Of a stretch of 64,000 nt of DNA, positions 25,410 to 33,749 are shown piece after piece; position 1 is the stretch's first letter, and every line of letters starts with the position of its first letter. Source of the DNA: Halorubrum sp. JWXQ-INN 858 (GTDB lineage: Archaea > Halobacteriota > Halobacteria > Halobacteriales > Haloferacaceae); the NCBI RefSeq assembly GCF_009806985.1, contig NZ_WUAX01000004.1:29774-93773 (forward strand), written 5' to 3'. The position numbers were made by a program, and so were the translations under genes. The notes beneath the pieces were generated by a model that did not search any database, was not told the origin of the DNA, and saw only the letters and a list, made by a program, of their open reading frames with translations.

Positions 25410-27250
25410 GGTTCCGGTTCGGGGACCGCGACCGCTTCCTGGACCTCCTCGATCAGCTCCGTCGGCGGCTCGTCGCGGAGCTCGTTGAACAGGAGGACGC
25501 TGATCGGCAGCGTCGGCGCCCCGCTGATGAGACTCTCCATGATCACCAGCCGCTCACGGGCGCGCGACATGCCGACGTAGAACACCCGACGCTCGTTGTC
25601 GGTGAGCACGGGAACCGGGCTCGTCGACTTCGTGAACTCGTCGACGCCGTCGACGTCGGTCGGGTCGTCGACGGACGCCGCCATCTGCTCGACGACCTTC
25701 TCCGTGAGGTCCGTCGCGACGAACACGTGGTCGGCCTCGCGACCCTTCGCGGAGTGGATCGTGCCGACGCGGACGCGGTCGGGGTCGGCCCCCTCGTAGT
25801 CGCCGCCGAAGTACGCGCCAATCGACTTGCGCTGGAAGCTCGTCACCTTCCGGACCATGTCGTCGGCGCTCTCCGTGCCGGGGAGGAACGGGATGTGGTC
25901 GTTCAGCTCGTCGGTCGTGACCTCGATCTCGGCGATGTCGTCGGCGTCGGCGGCCTCCTCGCGGTCGTCGAGGAAGTCGTAGAAGTCGTCGCGCTCCTTC
26001 GTCCCGAACGCCGACTCCTGGAGCATGTCGGCCAGCCGCCGGGCCTCGAGCCCGGTGACGTCCTCGCCGGCGTCCGACTTCTCGATCGCGGCGACGTAGT
26101 CCTGCAGCCGGTCGGTCCACATCCGCCCGTCGGTCAGCATCGTGAACGGGATGCCGTGGTCGATGAACTCGTCGATGAAGTCGAACATCTGGTAGCGCGC
26201 CCGGAACAGACACATGACGCTGCCGTCGTCGTCGTCGACCGTGTACCGGACGTTCCGGACGAGTTCGAGCATCGAGGGCGACTCGATCGCCTCGACGGTG
26301 CCGCCCTCCTTGCGGGGGCGGAGGTCCTTCTCCTGTCGCTTGTCGATGTGACGGATCTCCGCGTTGACGACGTTGAGGATCTCCGAGGGGAGCCGGTAGG
26401 AGTTCGGGAGGACCACGTCCTCGTCGACCTCGGTGTCGAGCAGGAGGTCGGGGTCAGCGCCCTGCCACGCGTAAACGACCTGGTCGTCGTCGCCGGCGAT
26501 CAGCACCGCCTCCATGTGCGGTTTCCACTCCTCGAAGACGTTGTACTGCAGCGTCGTGATGTCCTGGAACTCGTCGATGATCAGGTAGTCGACGGTCGGG
26601 ACGAGCGAGCGTTGGGCGACGCGTTCGAGCATGTCGGCGAAGCCGATGAGCCCGTTGTCGCCCTTATAAGCGCGCCACGCCCGGATCGTCTCGGGGACGT
26701 CGATCCGGTCGTCGTCGGAGGACCACGTCGGGGTGTACTTGTTCCCCTGCTGTGCGTTGGGGTCCACCTCCGGCGGGAGCCGGACCTCCTCGACGTTCCA
26801 CTGGAAGGGGACGTCGTACCAGTCGGAGACGTCCCGCTCGGTCCGCTGGAGCCACTGGGAGGTGGCGATGATCTTGTTGCCGATCGTCGTCGACCGGGCG
26901 GTCCGGCGGCCCGCGCCGCCGTGTTGGTCCTCGAACTCGACGCCGTACTCCTCACAGAACGCTTCCTTGTCGCTCTCGCCCACGACGTCGCCGCGGGACA
27001 GGTCGAGCAGCTCGTACGCCTTCGCGTGCATCGTGCTCACGTTCCCCTGGAGGGCCCGTGGCGAGACGTCGAGTCGCTCGGCCAGCCGCTCGCGGATCTC
27101 CGCGGCGGCCGCCCGGGTGTACGAGACGACGAGGACGTCGCGGATCTCCGCGTCGTCCTCCTCGAGGATACCTTCGACGCGGTCCAGGAGGGCGGTGGTC
27201 TTCCCGCTCCCGGGACCGCCGAACAGGCGGGTTACGGTGGGGTCGCTCAT
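25406..27250 (-). CDS. UvrD/REP-type superfamily 1 helicase
   Basis: ATP-dependent DNA helicase of superfamily 1 (614 residues). The motifs run in order: Walker A GGPGSGKTTALLDRV at the N-terminus, motif Ia VVSYTRAAAAEIRERL, motif II YLIIDEFQDITTLQY, motif III LIAGDDDQVVYAWQGA, motif IV around LPNSYRLPSEI, motif V VGTIHSAKGREADHVFV and motif VI FYVGMSRARERLVIM. The start at 27250 (MSDPTVTRLFGG) is clear: a TATA-like ttaag lies about 25 bases upstream, and the longer open frame is Arg-rich shadow. It is smaller than UvrD proper and resembles the compact haloarchaeal helicases. It is coupled to the M24 peptidase gene, a link with no obvious functional meaning. Confidence 0.92.
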   Translation of the reverse strand: MSDPTVTRLFGGPGSGKTTALLDRVEGILEEDDAEIRDVLVVSYTRAAAAEIRERLAERLDVSPRALQGNVSTMHAKAYELLDLSRGDVVGESDKEAFCEEYGVEFEDQHGGAGRRTARSTTIGNKIIATSQWLQRTERDVSDWYDVPFQWNVEEVRLPPEVDPNAQQGNKYTPTWSSDDDRIDVPETIRAWRAYKGDNGLIGFADMLERVAQRSLVPTVDYLIIDEFQDITTLQYNVFEEWKPHMEAVLIAGDDDQVVYAWQGADPDLLLDTEVDEDVVLPNSYRLPSEILNVVNAEIRHIDKRQEKDLRPRKEGGTVEAIESPSMLELVRNVRYTVDDDDGSVMCLFRARYQMFDFIDEFIDHGIPFTMLTDGRMWTDRLQDYVAAIEKSDAGEDVTGLEARRLADMLQESAFGTKERDDFYDFLDDREEAADADDIAEIEVTTDELNDHIPFLPGTESADDMVRKVTSFQRKSIGAYFGGDYEGADPDRVRVGTIHSAKGREADHVFVATDLTEKVVEQMAASVDDPTDVDGVDEFTKSTSPVPVLTDNERRVFYVGMSRARERLVIMESLISGAPTLPISVLLFNELRDEPPTELIEEVQEAVAVPEPEP

Positions 27251-27435
27251 TGTGGTCCAATGAAGCCGGTTCTTCTTAAGCGCCGTGGCTCCGGGGCCCC
27301 GTCGAGACGGCCCGGCGACGAGGGCGAAACGGTAGGGTCCGGTCTCCGACCGGACGGCGAAAACGAGAAGATTGACGAAAGGAGTCCGACGGAGAGTGCC
27401 CGGTGAAAGGAGTTCGACAGAAGGATCGAGGCGTG

Positions 27436-27594
27436 TCAGTTGCTCCGGGTCGCCCGCGCCTCCCGCACGTCGGCCCCGTCGCGCACGAGGTCCTCGCAGG
27501 CCGGACAGACCCGGGGACGGTCCACCCCGTTGGGCGCGAACACCCGCACGTAGTCTGGCGTCACGAACGCATCGCAGTTCTGGCACGTCGGCAT
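27436..27594 (-). CDS. Small CxxC zinc-finger protein, 52 residues
   Basis: A short protein with two CxxC pairs: CQNCDAF at residues 4-10 and CPACEDLV near 30. The spacing suits a single zinc-ribbon-like site. The rest is short and charged. Its start at 27594 follows a minus-strand promoter, with the TATA-like tattattta about 20-30 bases upstream at 27613-27625. Small zinc proteins of this kind are frequent in haloarchaea and are thought to mediate protein or nucleic acid contacts; no specific role is known for this one. Confidence 0.8.
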   Translation of the reverse strand: MPTCQNCDAFVTPDYVRVFAPNGVDRPRVCPACEDLVRDGADVREARATRSN

Positions 27595-27776
27595 GGTCGA
27601 GGGTAGTCGATAATGGTAAATAATACTACCGCCGAATCTCGTCGAAAGAAACCGCCATGGAGGGTCGAAACGGGGGAACGGGTACGGCGCCGTCGCTGTG
27701 ATGGTCGGCTCGTCGGAGAGCAAGGGCCGCGACGTCGGAGGGGGGCTCAGGTCGACTCAGATCGACGCAGGTCTGC

Positions 27777-27956
27777 TCAGGTCGGCCGCCAGTCGCAGAC
27801 GCCACACCGCGCCGTCCCTTCGGCGTGAAGCGCGCCGCACTCGGGACATTGGAGCTTGTTATACGATCGCTCCCAGCGGACGATCTCGGTCTCGTGACCG
27901 TGGTCGGACAGGAACTCGTCGAAGACGTCCTCGTTCGAGCTGGGTGCGCTAGACAT
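27777..27956 (-). CDS. Small zinc-finger protein, HVO_0416-like, 59 residues
   Basis: A 59-residue protein with an acidic N-terminal helix (SNEDVFDEFLSDHGHETEIV), the motif VRWERSYNKLQC and a zinc knuckle CPECGALHAEGTARCGVC made of two CxxC pairs. I recall a haloarchaeal family named after HVO_0416 with this architecture; the match is from memory. A very strong TATA box lies 25 bases before the ATG, implying an abundant leaderless transcript. It may bind RNA, DNA or a partner protein. Confidence 0.85.
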   Translation of the reverse strand: MSSAPSSNEDVFDEFLSDHGHETEIVRWERSYNKLQCPECGALHAEGTARCGVCDWRPT

Positions 27957-27979
27957 GCATGCCATGGTATGGCACGACA

Positions 27980-27991
27980 CTATATATACCT
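27980..27991 (-). promoter_or_regulatory. Strong TATA box before the small zinc-finger gene
   Basis: On the minus strand the element reads ggtatatatagt, centred about 29 bases before the ATG at 27956. It is one of the two best TATA boxes in the window (the other precedes the thermosome gene). Confidence 0.75.
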
Positions 27992-28262
27992 TTTCACGGG
28001 ATGGCGTCGAAGGGATGAAAGTAGATGAGCGATCGGTTATATGCGCGATAATCATTGAAGTGGAACCGCCACGGTTCGCTGGGGAGTATCCCGACCCGCT
28101 GAGAAGCCGTTCTGGACCGCTTACGGATCGCTCCAGCCGTTTATAAACAGTTCCGGCTTACTCATGAATCGACTCGCTGACTCGCTGACCCACCGGCCCG
28201 TCGACGGCGGCGAGGACGGCCGGTCGCGCAACCCCTAAGACGCCGCCGACCGCAGTGGCCGT
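27992..28262. other. Intergenic region with further promoter-like elements
   Basis: About 270 bases with no convincing gene on either strand. It contains a plus-strand TATA-like ggttatatgcgcg (about 28034-28046), a small inverted repeat gaaccgccacggttc (about 28063-28077), a second A/T cluster gtttataaac (about 28139-28148) and ccctaaga about 28 bases before npdG. A short untranslated RNA starting near 28060 is possible but unsupported by structure. Confidence 0.35.
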
Positions 28263-28931
28263 ATGCGAATCGCGTTGCTCGGCGGCACCGGCGACATCGG
28301 CGAGGGGCTCGCGCTGCGATGGGCGTACCACACCCGTCACGAGGTGATCGTCGGCTCCCGGGACGCGCAGAAGGCCCGGACGAAGGCCGAGGAGTACGGG
28401 GTCGAACTCGACAGCCGTGGCGTCGAGGTCGAGATCGGAGGGTACGAGAACGCCGCGGCCGCCGACCGCGCGGACGTCGTCGTCCTCGCGGTCCCGCCGT
28501 ACCACGTCGGCGACACCGTCGAGGCGATCGCCGGGTCCCTCGACGAGGGCGACATCCTCGTCTCCCCGGCGACCGGGATGAAACGCGACGAGGACGGCTT
28601 CCACTACCACAAGCCCGGCGCGGGGTCGGTGACGCGGATCGTCGCCGACGCGGCCCCCGACGGCGTCGCGGTCGTCGGCGCGTTCCACAACCTCGCGGCC
28701 GGGCGGCTCGCGAACCTCGACGCCGACCTCGGGGTCGACACGCTCGTCGTCGGCGACGACGACGACGCGAAGGGGATCGTCGCGGACCTCGCCGAGGGGA
28801 TCGACGGGCTCCGCGCGCTCGACGCCGGCGGGATCGCCAACGCGGCGGAGATCGAGGCGCTCACCCCGCTGCTCGTTAACGTCGCGATGCACAACGACGG
28901 CCTCCACGACCTGGGCGTCCGGTTCGTCTGA
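28263..28931 (+). CDS. npdG: NADPH-dependent F420 reductase
   Basis: Transfers hydride between NADP(H) and the deazaflavin coenzyme F420 (222 residues, the usual size). The N-terminal Rossmann fold reads MRIALLGGTGDIGEGLALRW, followed by IVGSRDAQKA, whose Ser-Arg after strand two accounts for NADP rather than NAD preference. Further family features are VVVLAVPPYHVGDT, LVSPATGMKR and RVVGAFHNL-like VVVGAFHNLAAG with the F420-side residues. It stands as a single gene with a weak TATA element upstream. Provides or consumes F420H2 for reductive reactions in the cytoplasm. Confidence 0.94.
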   Translation: MRIALLGGTGDIGEGLALRWAYHTRHEVIVGSRDAQKARTKAEEYGVELDSRGVEVEIGGYENAAAADRADVVVLAVPPYHVGDTVEAIAGSLDEGDILVSPATGMKRDEDGFHYHKPGAGSVTRIVADAAPDGVAVVGAFHNLAAGRLANLDADLGVDTLVVGDDDDAKGIVADLAEGIDGLRALDAGGIANAAEIEALTPLLVNVAMHNDGLHDLGVRFV

Positions 28932-29031
28932 GCCGACCCGTCCGTCACTGAGTCGAACCGTCCGCCGTCACGCTCCGCGGCGGGGAGCCGTTCCGTTAGG
29001 CCTTTGCGCTGGGAGCCCGTTTTATAAGTCG

Positions 29032-29874
29032 ATGGAGTATCTGCAGCGTCGGGTCACCCTCGTCGACGAGCGGCTGGAGGCGGCGATCGACGCGGTCGAA
29101 CCCGACGAGCTCTCCGCGGAACTCGAGCACGTCGTGCTGGCGGGCGGCAAGCGGGTTCGCCCCGCGGTGACGATCCTCGCGTGCGAGGCGTTCGACGGCG
29201 ACCCCGCCGATGCCGTCGACTTCGCCGCCGGGATCGAGTTCGTCCACAACGCCTCGCTCGTGATCGACGACATCATCGACCGCTCGGAGGTGCGCCGCGG
29301 GACCCCCTCCGCGTGGGCCGAGTTCGGCTACGGCCCGGCGATCGTCACGAGCGACGGCCTCCTCGGCGAGGCGTTCGCGCTCTTCTCGTCGGACGAGCGG
29401 GCGATGCGGATCGTCGCGGAGGCGATGGTCGAGCTCGGCGAGGGCGAGGCGACGGAGCTTGCCGCGCGGCCGACGACCGAGGCGGAGTACATGGAGCTGG
29501 CCCGCCGCAAGACGGGCGCGCTGTTCCGCGCGGCGGCGGAGCTCGGCGCGGTCGCCGGCGGGGCGGACCCGGACGCGGTCGCGTCGTTCGGGGAGTACGC
29601 CGAGCGCGTCGGCGTCGCCTTCCAGATGCGCGACGACGTGCTCGACGCGACCGCCGACGCCGACGCGCTCGGCAAGCCCACCGGACAGGACGCCGAGATG
29701 GACCGGCCCTCGGTGGTGCAGGTGACGTCGCTGTCCCCCGAGGAGGTGAACGAGCGCGCCCGCGAGCAGTCCGACCTGGCGCTGGCGGCGCTCGACGACG
29801 CCGATCCCCCGGAGACGGAGGCGATCGAGTACCTCCGGGACCTCGCGGAGTTCGTCGTCGTCCGCGAACGCTGA
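29032..29874 (+). CDS. idsA: Polyprenyl diphosphate synthase (geranylgeranyl/farnesyl type)
   Basis: Trans-isoprenyl diphosphate synthase (280 residues), making the C15-C20 chains used for archaeal membrane lipids. The substrate-binding features are LAGGKRVRPAVTI near residue 36, the first Asp-rich motif LVIDDIIDRSEVRRG near 80 and the second FQMRDDVLDATAD near 200. It is slightly shorter than most IdsA proteins (about 330-350), with a compact C-terminus. The element gttttataag lies only 3-12 bases before the ATG, too close to be its promoter unless initiation occurs further upstream; ccgttagg at 28991 is better placed. Next gene 107 bases downstream. Confidence 0.92.
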   Translation: MEYLQRRVTLVDERLEAAIDAVEPDELSAELEHVVLAGGKRVRPAVTILACEAFDGDPADAVDFAAGIEFVHNASLVIDDIIDRSEVRRGTPSAWAEFGYGPAIVTSDGLLGEAFALFSSDERAMRIVAEAMVELGEGEATELAARPTTEAEYMELARRKTGALFRAAAELGAVAGGADPDAVASFGEYAERVGVAFQMRDDVLDATADADALGKPTGQDAEMDRPSVVQVTSLSPEEVNERAREQSDLALAALDDADPPETEAIEYLRDLAEFVVVRER

Positions 29875-29981
29875 CCCCGGAGCGGGAGCGAGCGGGTCGG
29901 CGACGACTCCGCCGTCGAACGGCGGCCGCTCCGCGAGCGCCCGAACGAACCATTAAGAAGGCTGGCCGGTCGGATCCCCGT

Positions 29982-30446
29982 ATGAACAAGCGCGCCATGG
30001 ACGAGCGGTGGAAGGACGTGCTGGCGGACAGCGAGGCGACCGTCGAGGGGTACCGCGAGCGCGGCTGGGACGCGATCGGGGTCCATCCCGGCGACGTCAA
30101 CCCGATCGAGGGGGCGGCGCGGCTCGACGTGCTCCTCCCCGGCTCCGAGTTCGACGAGGTCCACGAGCGCATGGCCGACGTCGAGATCGAGGATTTCCGG
30201 GTGTACGCGGCGTACCAGGGCGGCGTCGCCTTCCGGCTCGTCGCCGCCGAGGACGCGACGGGCGGGTTCGCGCTCTGCGTGCCGACGTTCCTGTTCGACC
30301 AGGACCGGGAGCCGCTGCGGCGGGCGGCCGCGCAGGCGGGCGCGCTCGTGATCCGGCTCCGGCCGCTCGACGACCGCGACGTCGTCGAGCTCACGCTCTC
30401 GGACCCCGACGTGTTCTTCGAGGCGGAGCCGCCGACCGAGGAGTGA
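29982..30446 (+). CDS. Conserved haloarchaeal protein, function unknown
   Basis: An acidic 154-residue protein, probably cytoplasmic. It starts MNKRAMDERWKDVLADSEAT and has strands and helices of an alpha/beta fold, including WDAIGVHPGDVNPI, FRVYAAYQGGVAFRLVAAED and CVPTFLFDQDREPLRRAA. The ATG at 29982 has a TATA-like cattaagaag 22-31 bases upstream; an internal ATG at 29997 is possible. A very long open frame upstream in the same phase is shadow of idsA. I know no function; uncharacterised proteins of this type occur across haloarchaea. Confidence 0.78.
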   Translation: MNKRAMDERWKDVLADSEATVEGYRERGWDAIGVHPGDVNPIEGAARLDVLLPGSEFDEVHERMADVEIEDFRVYAAYQGGVAFRLVAAEDATGGFALCVPTFLFDQDREPLRRAAAQAGALVIRLRPLDDRDVVELTLSDPDVFFEAEPPTEE

Positions 30447-30566
30447 GACCGGCGGCACGCGGCGCGTGTGACGACCGCCGTGTTCGATCGTGACACAGTT
30501 GCTTTCGGACCGTCCGCGGGGCGTGAAACCGCAAGCTTCCAAAGGCTCGGGACCCAAGGAGGGGTA

Positions 30567-30893
30567 ATGAGCGACGAGAGTCTCGCGGAGCGGATCGAGC
30601 AGTGGATGGTCGGCCAGATGCCGATCATCTAGATGCACGGCGGGACGAGCGTCGTCCGCGAGGCCGACGAGGAGACCGGCGAGGTCGTCGTCGAGCTGGG
30701 CGGCACCTGCTCGGGCTGTGGCATCTCGAACGTCACCGCCGACAACATCCGACGTGACCTCATCCTCGATTTCGACGAGGTGACCGAGGTCCACGTGAAG
30801 GTCCCCTCGACGGGCGATCAGGGCTCCTCGACGGTGGAGGGCGGCCGCGGCGGCGACCTCCAGTACGGAACCGAGTCCGCGAACCACTTCTAA
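30567..30893 (+). pseudogene. NifU-like iron-sulfur scaffold protein interrupted by an in-frame TAG
   Basis: The ATG at 30567 follows a good Shine-Dalgarno stretch (aaggagggg) and opens a frame reading MSDESLAERIEQWMVGQMPI. Codon 22 is TAG (30630-30632), after which the same frame continues [16 protein letters not shown] to a TAA at 30893. Across the stop the product would be a complete NifU C-terminal-type protein of about 108 residues, with the cluster ligands in [12 protein letters not shown]. From memory, homologues read IIQMHGG here, so CAG to TAG is the simplest change. The gene may be broken, may hold a sequencing error, or may make the 86-residue part from the ATG at 30633 directly after the stop, which keeps both cysteines but loses the first helix. 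Confidence 0.75.
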
Positions 30894-30900
30894 TTTGGCG

Positions 30901-30988
30901 GCGCGGCGACGGGACGGTAGCGGTGTGACGGCCACGTGTCGACTGCGCGGCGACGGGACGGTAGCGGTGTGACGGCCACGTCTCGACT
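30901..30988. repeat. 44-base tandem duplication
   Basis: Two head-to-tail copies (30901-30944 and 30945-30988) of a 44-base unit beginning gcgcggcgacgggacggtag differ at one position. A third copy begins but breaks off after gcgcg. The duplication starts seven bases after the stop of the NifU-like gene and precedes the HD-domain gene. Confidence 0.9.
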
Positions 30989-31112
30989 GCGCGACGGCCG
31001 GACAGCGACGACGGTGCGCCGATCGGGCAGCGACGACTGCGCGACGACCGAACAACGGCGGATCCGGCTTCCGAAGAGCTATGAGCGGATCCGTCGATGG
31101 GGCCGTCGAACC

Positions 31113-31649
31113 ATGCAGGACGTGGCGACGGTCTTCCCCGAGCTGGACCGGATCGACGACCCGGACGTGCGGGCGGGCGTCCGCGAGTGTTGGGAGGTCG
31201 CCCGCGACGACGCCGGCGTCGAGTCGCTGGCGTCGGTGCCGTGGCTCCCGCCCACCCAGCGCGAGCTCGACCTCCCCGACGAGACGCTCGTCGGCCACGT
31301 CCACGACGTGGTCGCGGCGGCCGTCGCCCTCGCGGAGTCGCTCGAACGGACTCGGGGGGCGACGGTCGACGACGACCTGCTCGTCGGCGGCGCGCTGGTC
31401 CACGACGTGAGCAAGCTCTACGAGTTCGACGGGATGGACGACACCGACGTGTACGACCTGCTCGGGCACCCCTACTACGGCGTAGTGACCGTGACGAACG
31501 CCGGGCTCCCCGTCGAGTACGCCCACATCGTTCTCTCACACACCTCCCGAACCACCGTCGAGCCGGCGTTCCTCGAGGCCGAACTGATAAAGCGAGCCGA
31601 CGAGGCCGCCGCCCGCGACATCCGGCTCCGCGCCGAGCGAGACGACTGA
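31113..31649 (+). CDS. HD-domain phosphohydrolase-like protein
   Basis: A 178-residue protein with an HD-type metal-binding fold. The His and His-Asp pair are seen in LVGHVHDVVAAAVAL and LLVGGALVHDVSKLYEF, and later His residues in GHPYYGVVTV and HIVLSHTSRT would complete the site. The family hydrolyses phosphoesters of nucleotides or similar compounds; the substrate here is unknown. The start at 31113 (MQDVATVFPELD) is chosen because the upstream open frame is Arg-rich and runs through the 44-base repeat. The next gene is convergent. Confidence 0.85.
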   Translation: MQDVATVFPELDRIDDPDVRAGVRECWEVARDDAGVESLASVPWLPPTQRELDLPDETLVGHVHDVVAAAVALAESLERTRGATVDDDLLVGGALVHDVSKLYEFDGMDDTDVYDLLGHPYYGVVTVTNAGLPVEYAHIVLSHTSRTTVEPAFLEAELIKRADEAAARDIRLRAERDD

Positions 31650-31663
31650 CGGGCTCCTGAGGC

Positions 31664-33118
31664 CTATAACGCGTTCTCCAGCGCCGACGCCACGCTCCGG
31701 GCCTTCTCCGCGACGGGTTCGGGCGTATCTCCGGCCGCGACCGACCCGTCGAGGACCTCGTCGTCGACGCGCTCGACGGTCCCGTCCGCGCGCTTGATCA
31801 CGTCGACGTGGAGGTCGACGTAGCGGGCCGCGTCGGGGAACACCTCGACTGGGGTACAGACGTTGACGTAGGTCCCCTTCACCGACCCCGACGCGTCGCG
31901 GTAGGTCGTCGGGTACCACCAGCGGCCCTCCTTCAGCTTCGTCACCGCGACGTCGCCGCCCTCCCGCGGGACGTCGAGCGCGTCGTATCGCCCGCCCGGG
32001 GACATCGACCGGCGGACCGTGACGCCGCCGTCGTCGTCCGCTGCGGTGACCTCGCCCTCGCCGAGCGTGATCAGCCGGCCGTCCGGCTTCCCGTGTTCGA
32101 GCCGCAGCGTGTCGCCCTCCGCGGGGCCGAACACCGCCCGCACCGTCGCGAACGGGAACGCCGCGTCCGGGTCGGGGTCACAGAGCGCCTCCGCGAGGTC
32201 GACGCCGGCCGACGCGTCCGCCGACCCCGCCTTCACGCGGTGGTGTCCCGGCATCGTCGTCGTCACCCGCCGCCGGACCGAATCGAGCGCGAACCGACAC
32301 TCCCGACCGAACCAGACCCACGCGCCTGCCGAGCCGACGGTCGACGACTCGTCCACGGGGTCGGGCGCGGCAGCCGGCCCGTCACGGTCGATCCGCCCCG
32401 TCTCGCCGACCGCGTCCGAGAGGCGTTCGGCGGCCGCCACGGCGCGGTCGAGCCCCGATTCGAGCGCGTCCATGTCGGCGTCGAGCGCGGACCGGTCCCA
32501 GACGGTCCGCCACCCCTCGGGGGCCGACAGACCGAGCAGGTCCACCATCCCCGCGAGCTCGCGGGCCGCCTCGTCGTCGCGCGCGTCGACCCGCGTCCCC
32601 GAACCCGGCTCGAGCGTCACGAGCCCCCCGCCGGCGCGCAGGGTCGTGTCGAGCTCCGGGCGGCGGCGTTCCCACGGCGCGGCGGACGCCGTCACCTGTG
32701 CCCGGACGAGGTCTCCGGTCTCCACGCGAGCGTCGACGTTGCCGTATGGGAGGTATCCCTCGACGGAGGCGTGGGCGTCCATCCCGACCGCGAGGTCGAC
32801 GACCGCGCCGCCGCCGAGCGTCTCCGTCACCTCGCCGTCGAGAACGGTCCCGGGCGGCGTCGGGTCCCGCCACGCGAAGGCGTCGATCCCGACCCCGCGG
32901 ACGAGGTCGAGGACCGACTCGACCGCGTCCGGCGCGCCCGCGATCCCGACGCCCTGTCGGTCGTCGGTCGTCGCCACCTCGACCGCGGGCGGCGCGGTCG
33001 GGAACGACGCGTCGAACCGCCGCCGGATCGGCGGGGAGGCGTCGACGACGTCGTGGCCGGCGTCGAGCAGCAGCCGGGTGAGCGCCGTGGTGTAGATCCC
33101 GCGAATTCGGACGCTCAT
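31664..33118 (-). CDS. Probable ribonuclease FAU-1 family protein
   Basis: A 484-residue protein of the archaeal FAU-1 family, RNA-binding proteins with RNase E/G-like character described for AU-rich RNA. The N-terminal part (MSVRIRGIYTTALTRLLLDA) and an S1-like region are followed by a central domain with VWFGRECRFALDSVRRRV and PGHHRVKAGS. The C-terminal DUF402-like region has TYVNVCTPVEVFPDAARYVD and the acidic pair VDLHVDVIKRADG. The start at 33118 overlaps the stop of the upstream gene by four bases; the longer frame is shadow. Likely role: RNA processing in the cytoplasm. Confidence 0.88.
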   Translation of the reverse strand: MSVRIRGIYTTALTRLLLDAGHDVVDASPPIRRRFDASFPTAPPAVEVATTDDRQGVGIAGAPDAVESVLDLVRGVGIDAFAWRDPTPPGTVLDGEVTETLGGGAVVDLAVGMDAHASVEGYLPYGNVDARVETGDLVRAQVTASAAPWERRRPELDTTLRAGGGLVTLEPGSGTRVDARDDEAARELAGMVDLLGLSAPEGWRTVWDRSALDADMDALESGLDRAVAAAERLSDAVGETGRIDRDGPAAAPDPVDESSTVGSAGAWVWFGRECRFALDSVRRRVTTTMPGHHRVKAGSADASAGVDLAEALCDPDPDAAFPFATVRAVFGPAEGDTLRLEHGKPDGRLITLGEGEVTAADDDGGVTVRRSMSPGGRYDALDVPREGGDVAVTKLKEGRWWYPTTYRDASGSVKGTYVNVCTPVEVFPDAARYVDLHVDVIKRADGTVERVDDEVLDGSVAAGDTPEPVAEKARSVASALENAL

Positions 33119-33609
33119 ACCGCCTCCCGGTCCCGGGAGAATCGGATCCGCCCGTTGATCGTGTCGCCGAGGGTGAGCTCGACGAGGGTCGGGACGCCCT
33201 CGTGGTCGTCCGTTCCTGCGTCGCCCCCCGAGCCGTCCCCGGCACCGTCCCCCGCGCCGTCCCCGGCACCGTTCCCCGTGTCGTCCCCGGTCCCGTTCCC
33301 CGCATCGGCGGTCGTCAGCACCCGCCCGTCCTCGACCGGTACCCCCCAGCCGTCGAGCGAGAGGTACCCGCGCAGGTCGCTCCCGTGGGTGAACAGGTCG
33401 ACGTCGGCGGTCGGGTGTTCCTGCGTCTCCGCCGTGCTGTGTGCCAGCTCCATGTCGGAGTACACCGGGCCGTCGCCCGCGAAGAAGGCCCGCAACGCCG
33501 CCGCATCGGCGTCGACGAGGTCGGCGACCCGATCGGAGATCGCCGCGATCTCGTCGGTCTCCAGCCCCGCCTCCCGAAGCGCCCGCTGGGTCCGTCCGTC
33601 GAAGTGCAT
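33115..33609 (-). CDS. Conserved protein with Gly/Asp-rich repeat, function unknown
   Basis: A 164-residue protein immediately before the FAU-1-like gene and overlapping it by four bases. The first 95 residues look folded (MHFDGRTQRALREAGLETDE, FFAGDGPVYSDMELAHSTAE, DLRGYLSLDGWGVPVED). A low-complexity stretch of GDGAGDGAGDG type spans about 103-135, and a final strand DTINGRIRFSRD ends the protein. The DNA behind the insert is a run of near-identical ccgtccccg-type units, prone to copy-number change. No function is known; coupling to the RNase suggests a link to RNA processing. Confidence 0.78.
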   Translation of the reverse strand: MHFDGRTQRALREAGLETDEIAAISDRVADLVDADAAALRAFFAGDGPVYSDMELAHSTAETQEHPTADVDLFTHGSDLRGYLSLDGWGVPVEDGRVLTTADAGNGTGDDTGNGAGDGAGDGAGDGSGGDAGTDDHEGVPTLVELTLGDTINGRIRFSRDREAV

Positions 33610-33749
33610 ACCGGCCCTTCGCGCGCGGCGGCTTCAATGCTGGCGACTCCGGGTGACGGACGGCAACTCCGGCGACGGGCGGCGACCCGCGACCGTCACG
33701 GCGGCCCGCAGCGGCAAGGACTTAGACGGTCCCGGCCGAAGCCGACGAC

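Noticed and set aside
25379..27406. A 675-codon plus-strand open frame opposite the helicase gene
   Set aside because: Antisense shadow; the opposite strand carries all seven helicase motifs.
29181..30446. A 421-codon open frame covering most of idsA and the next gene
   Set aside because: Its first two-thirds are an Arg-rich shadow of idsA; only the part from 29982 has normal composition and a promoter.
30630..30632. Pyrrolysine or other recoding of the TAG in the NifU-like gene
   Set aside because: No pyl genes or recoding element are visible, haloarchaea of this type are not known to use it, and a Gln codon one base away is the simpler explanation.
31664..33637. A 657-codon reading of the FAU-1-like protein
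   Set aside because: The first 173 codons are a shadow of the separate gene at 33115-33609; the start at 33118 overlaps that gene's stop by four bases as expected.
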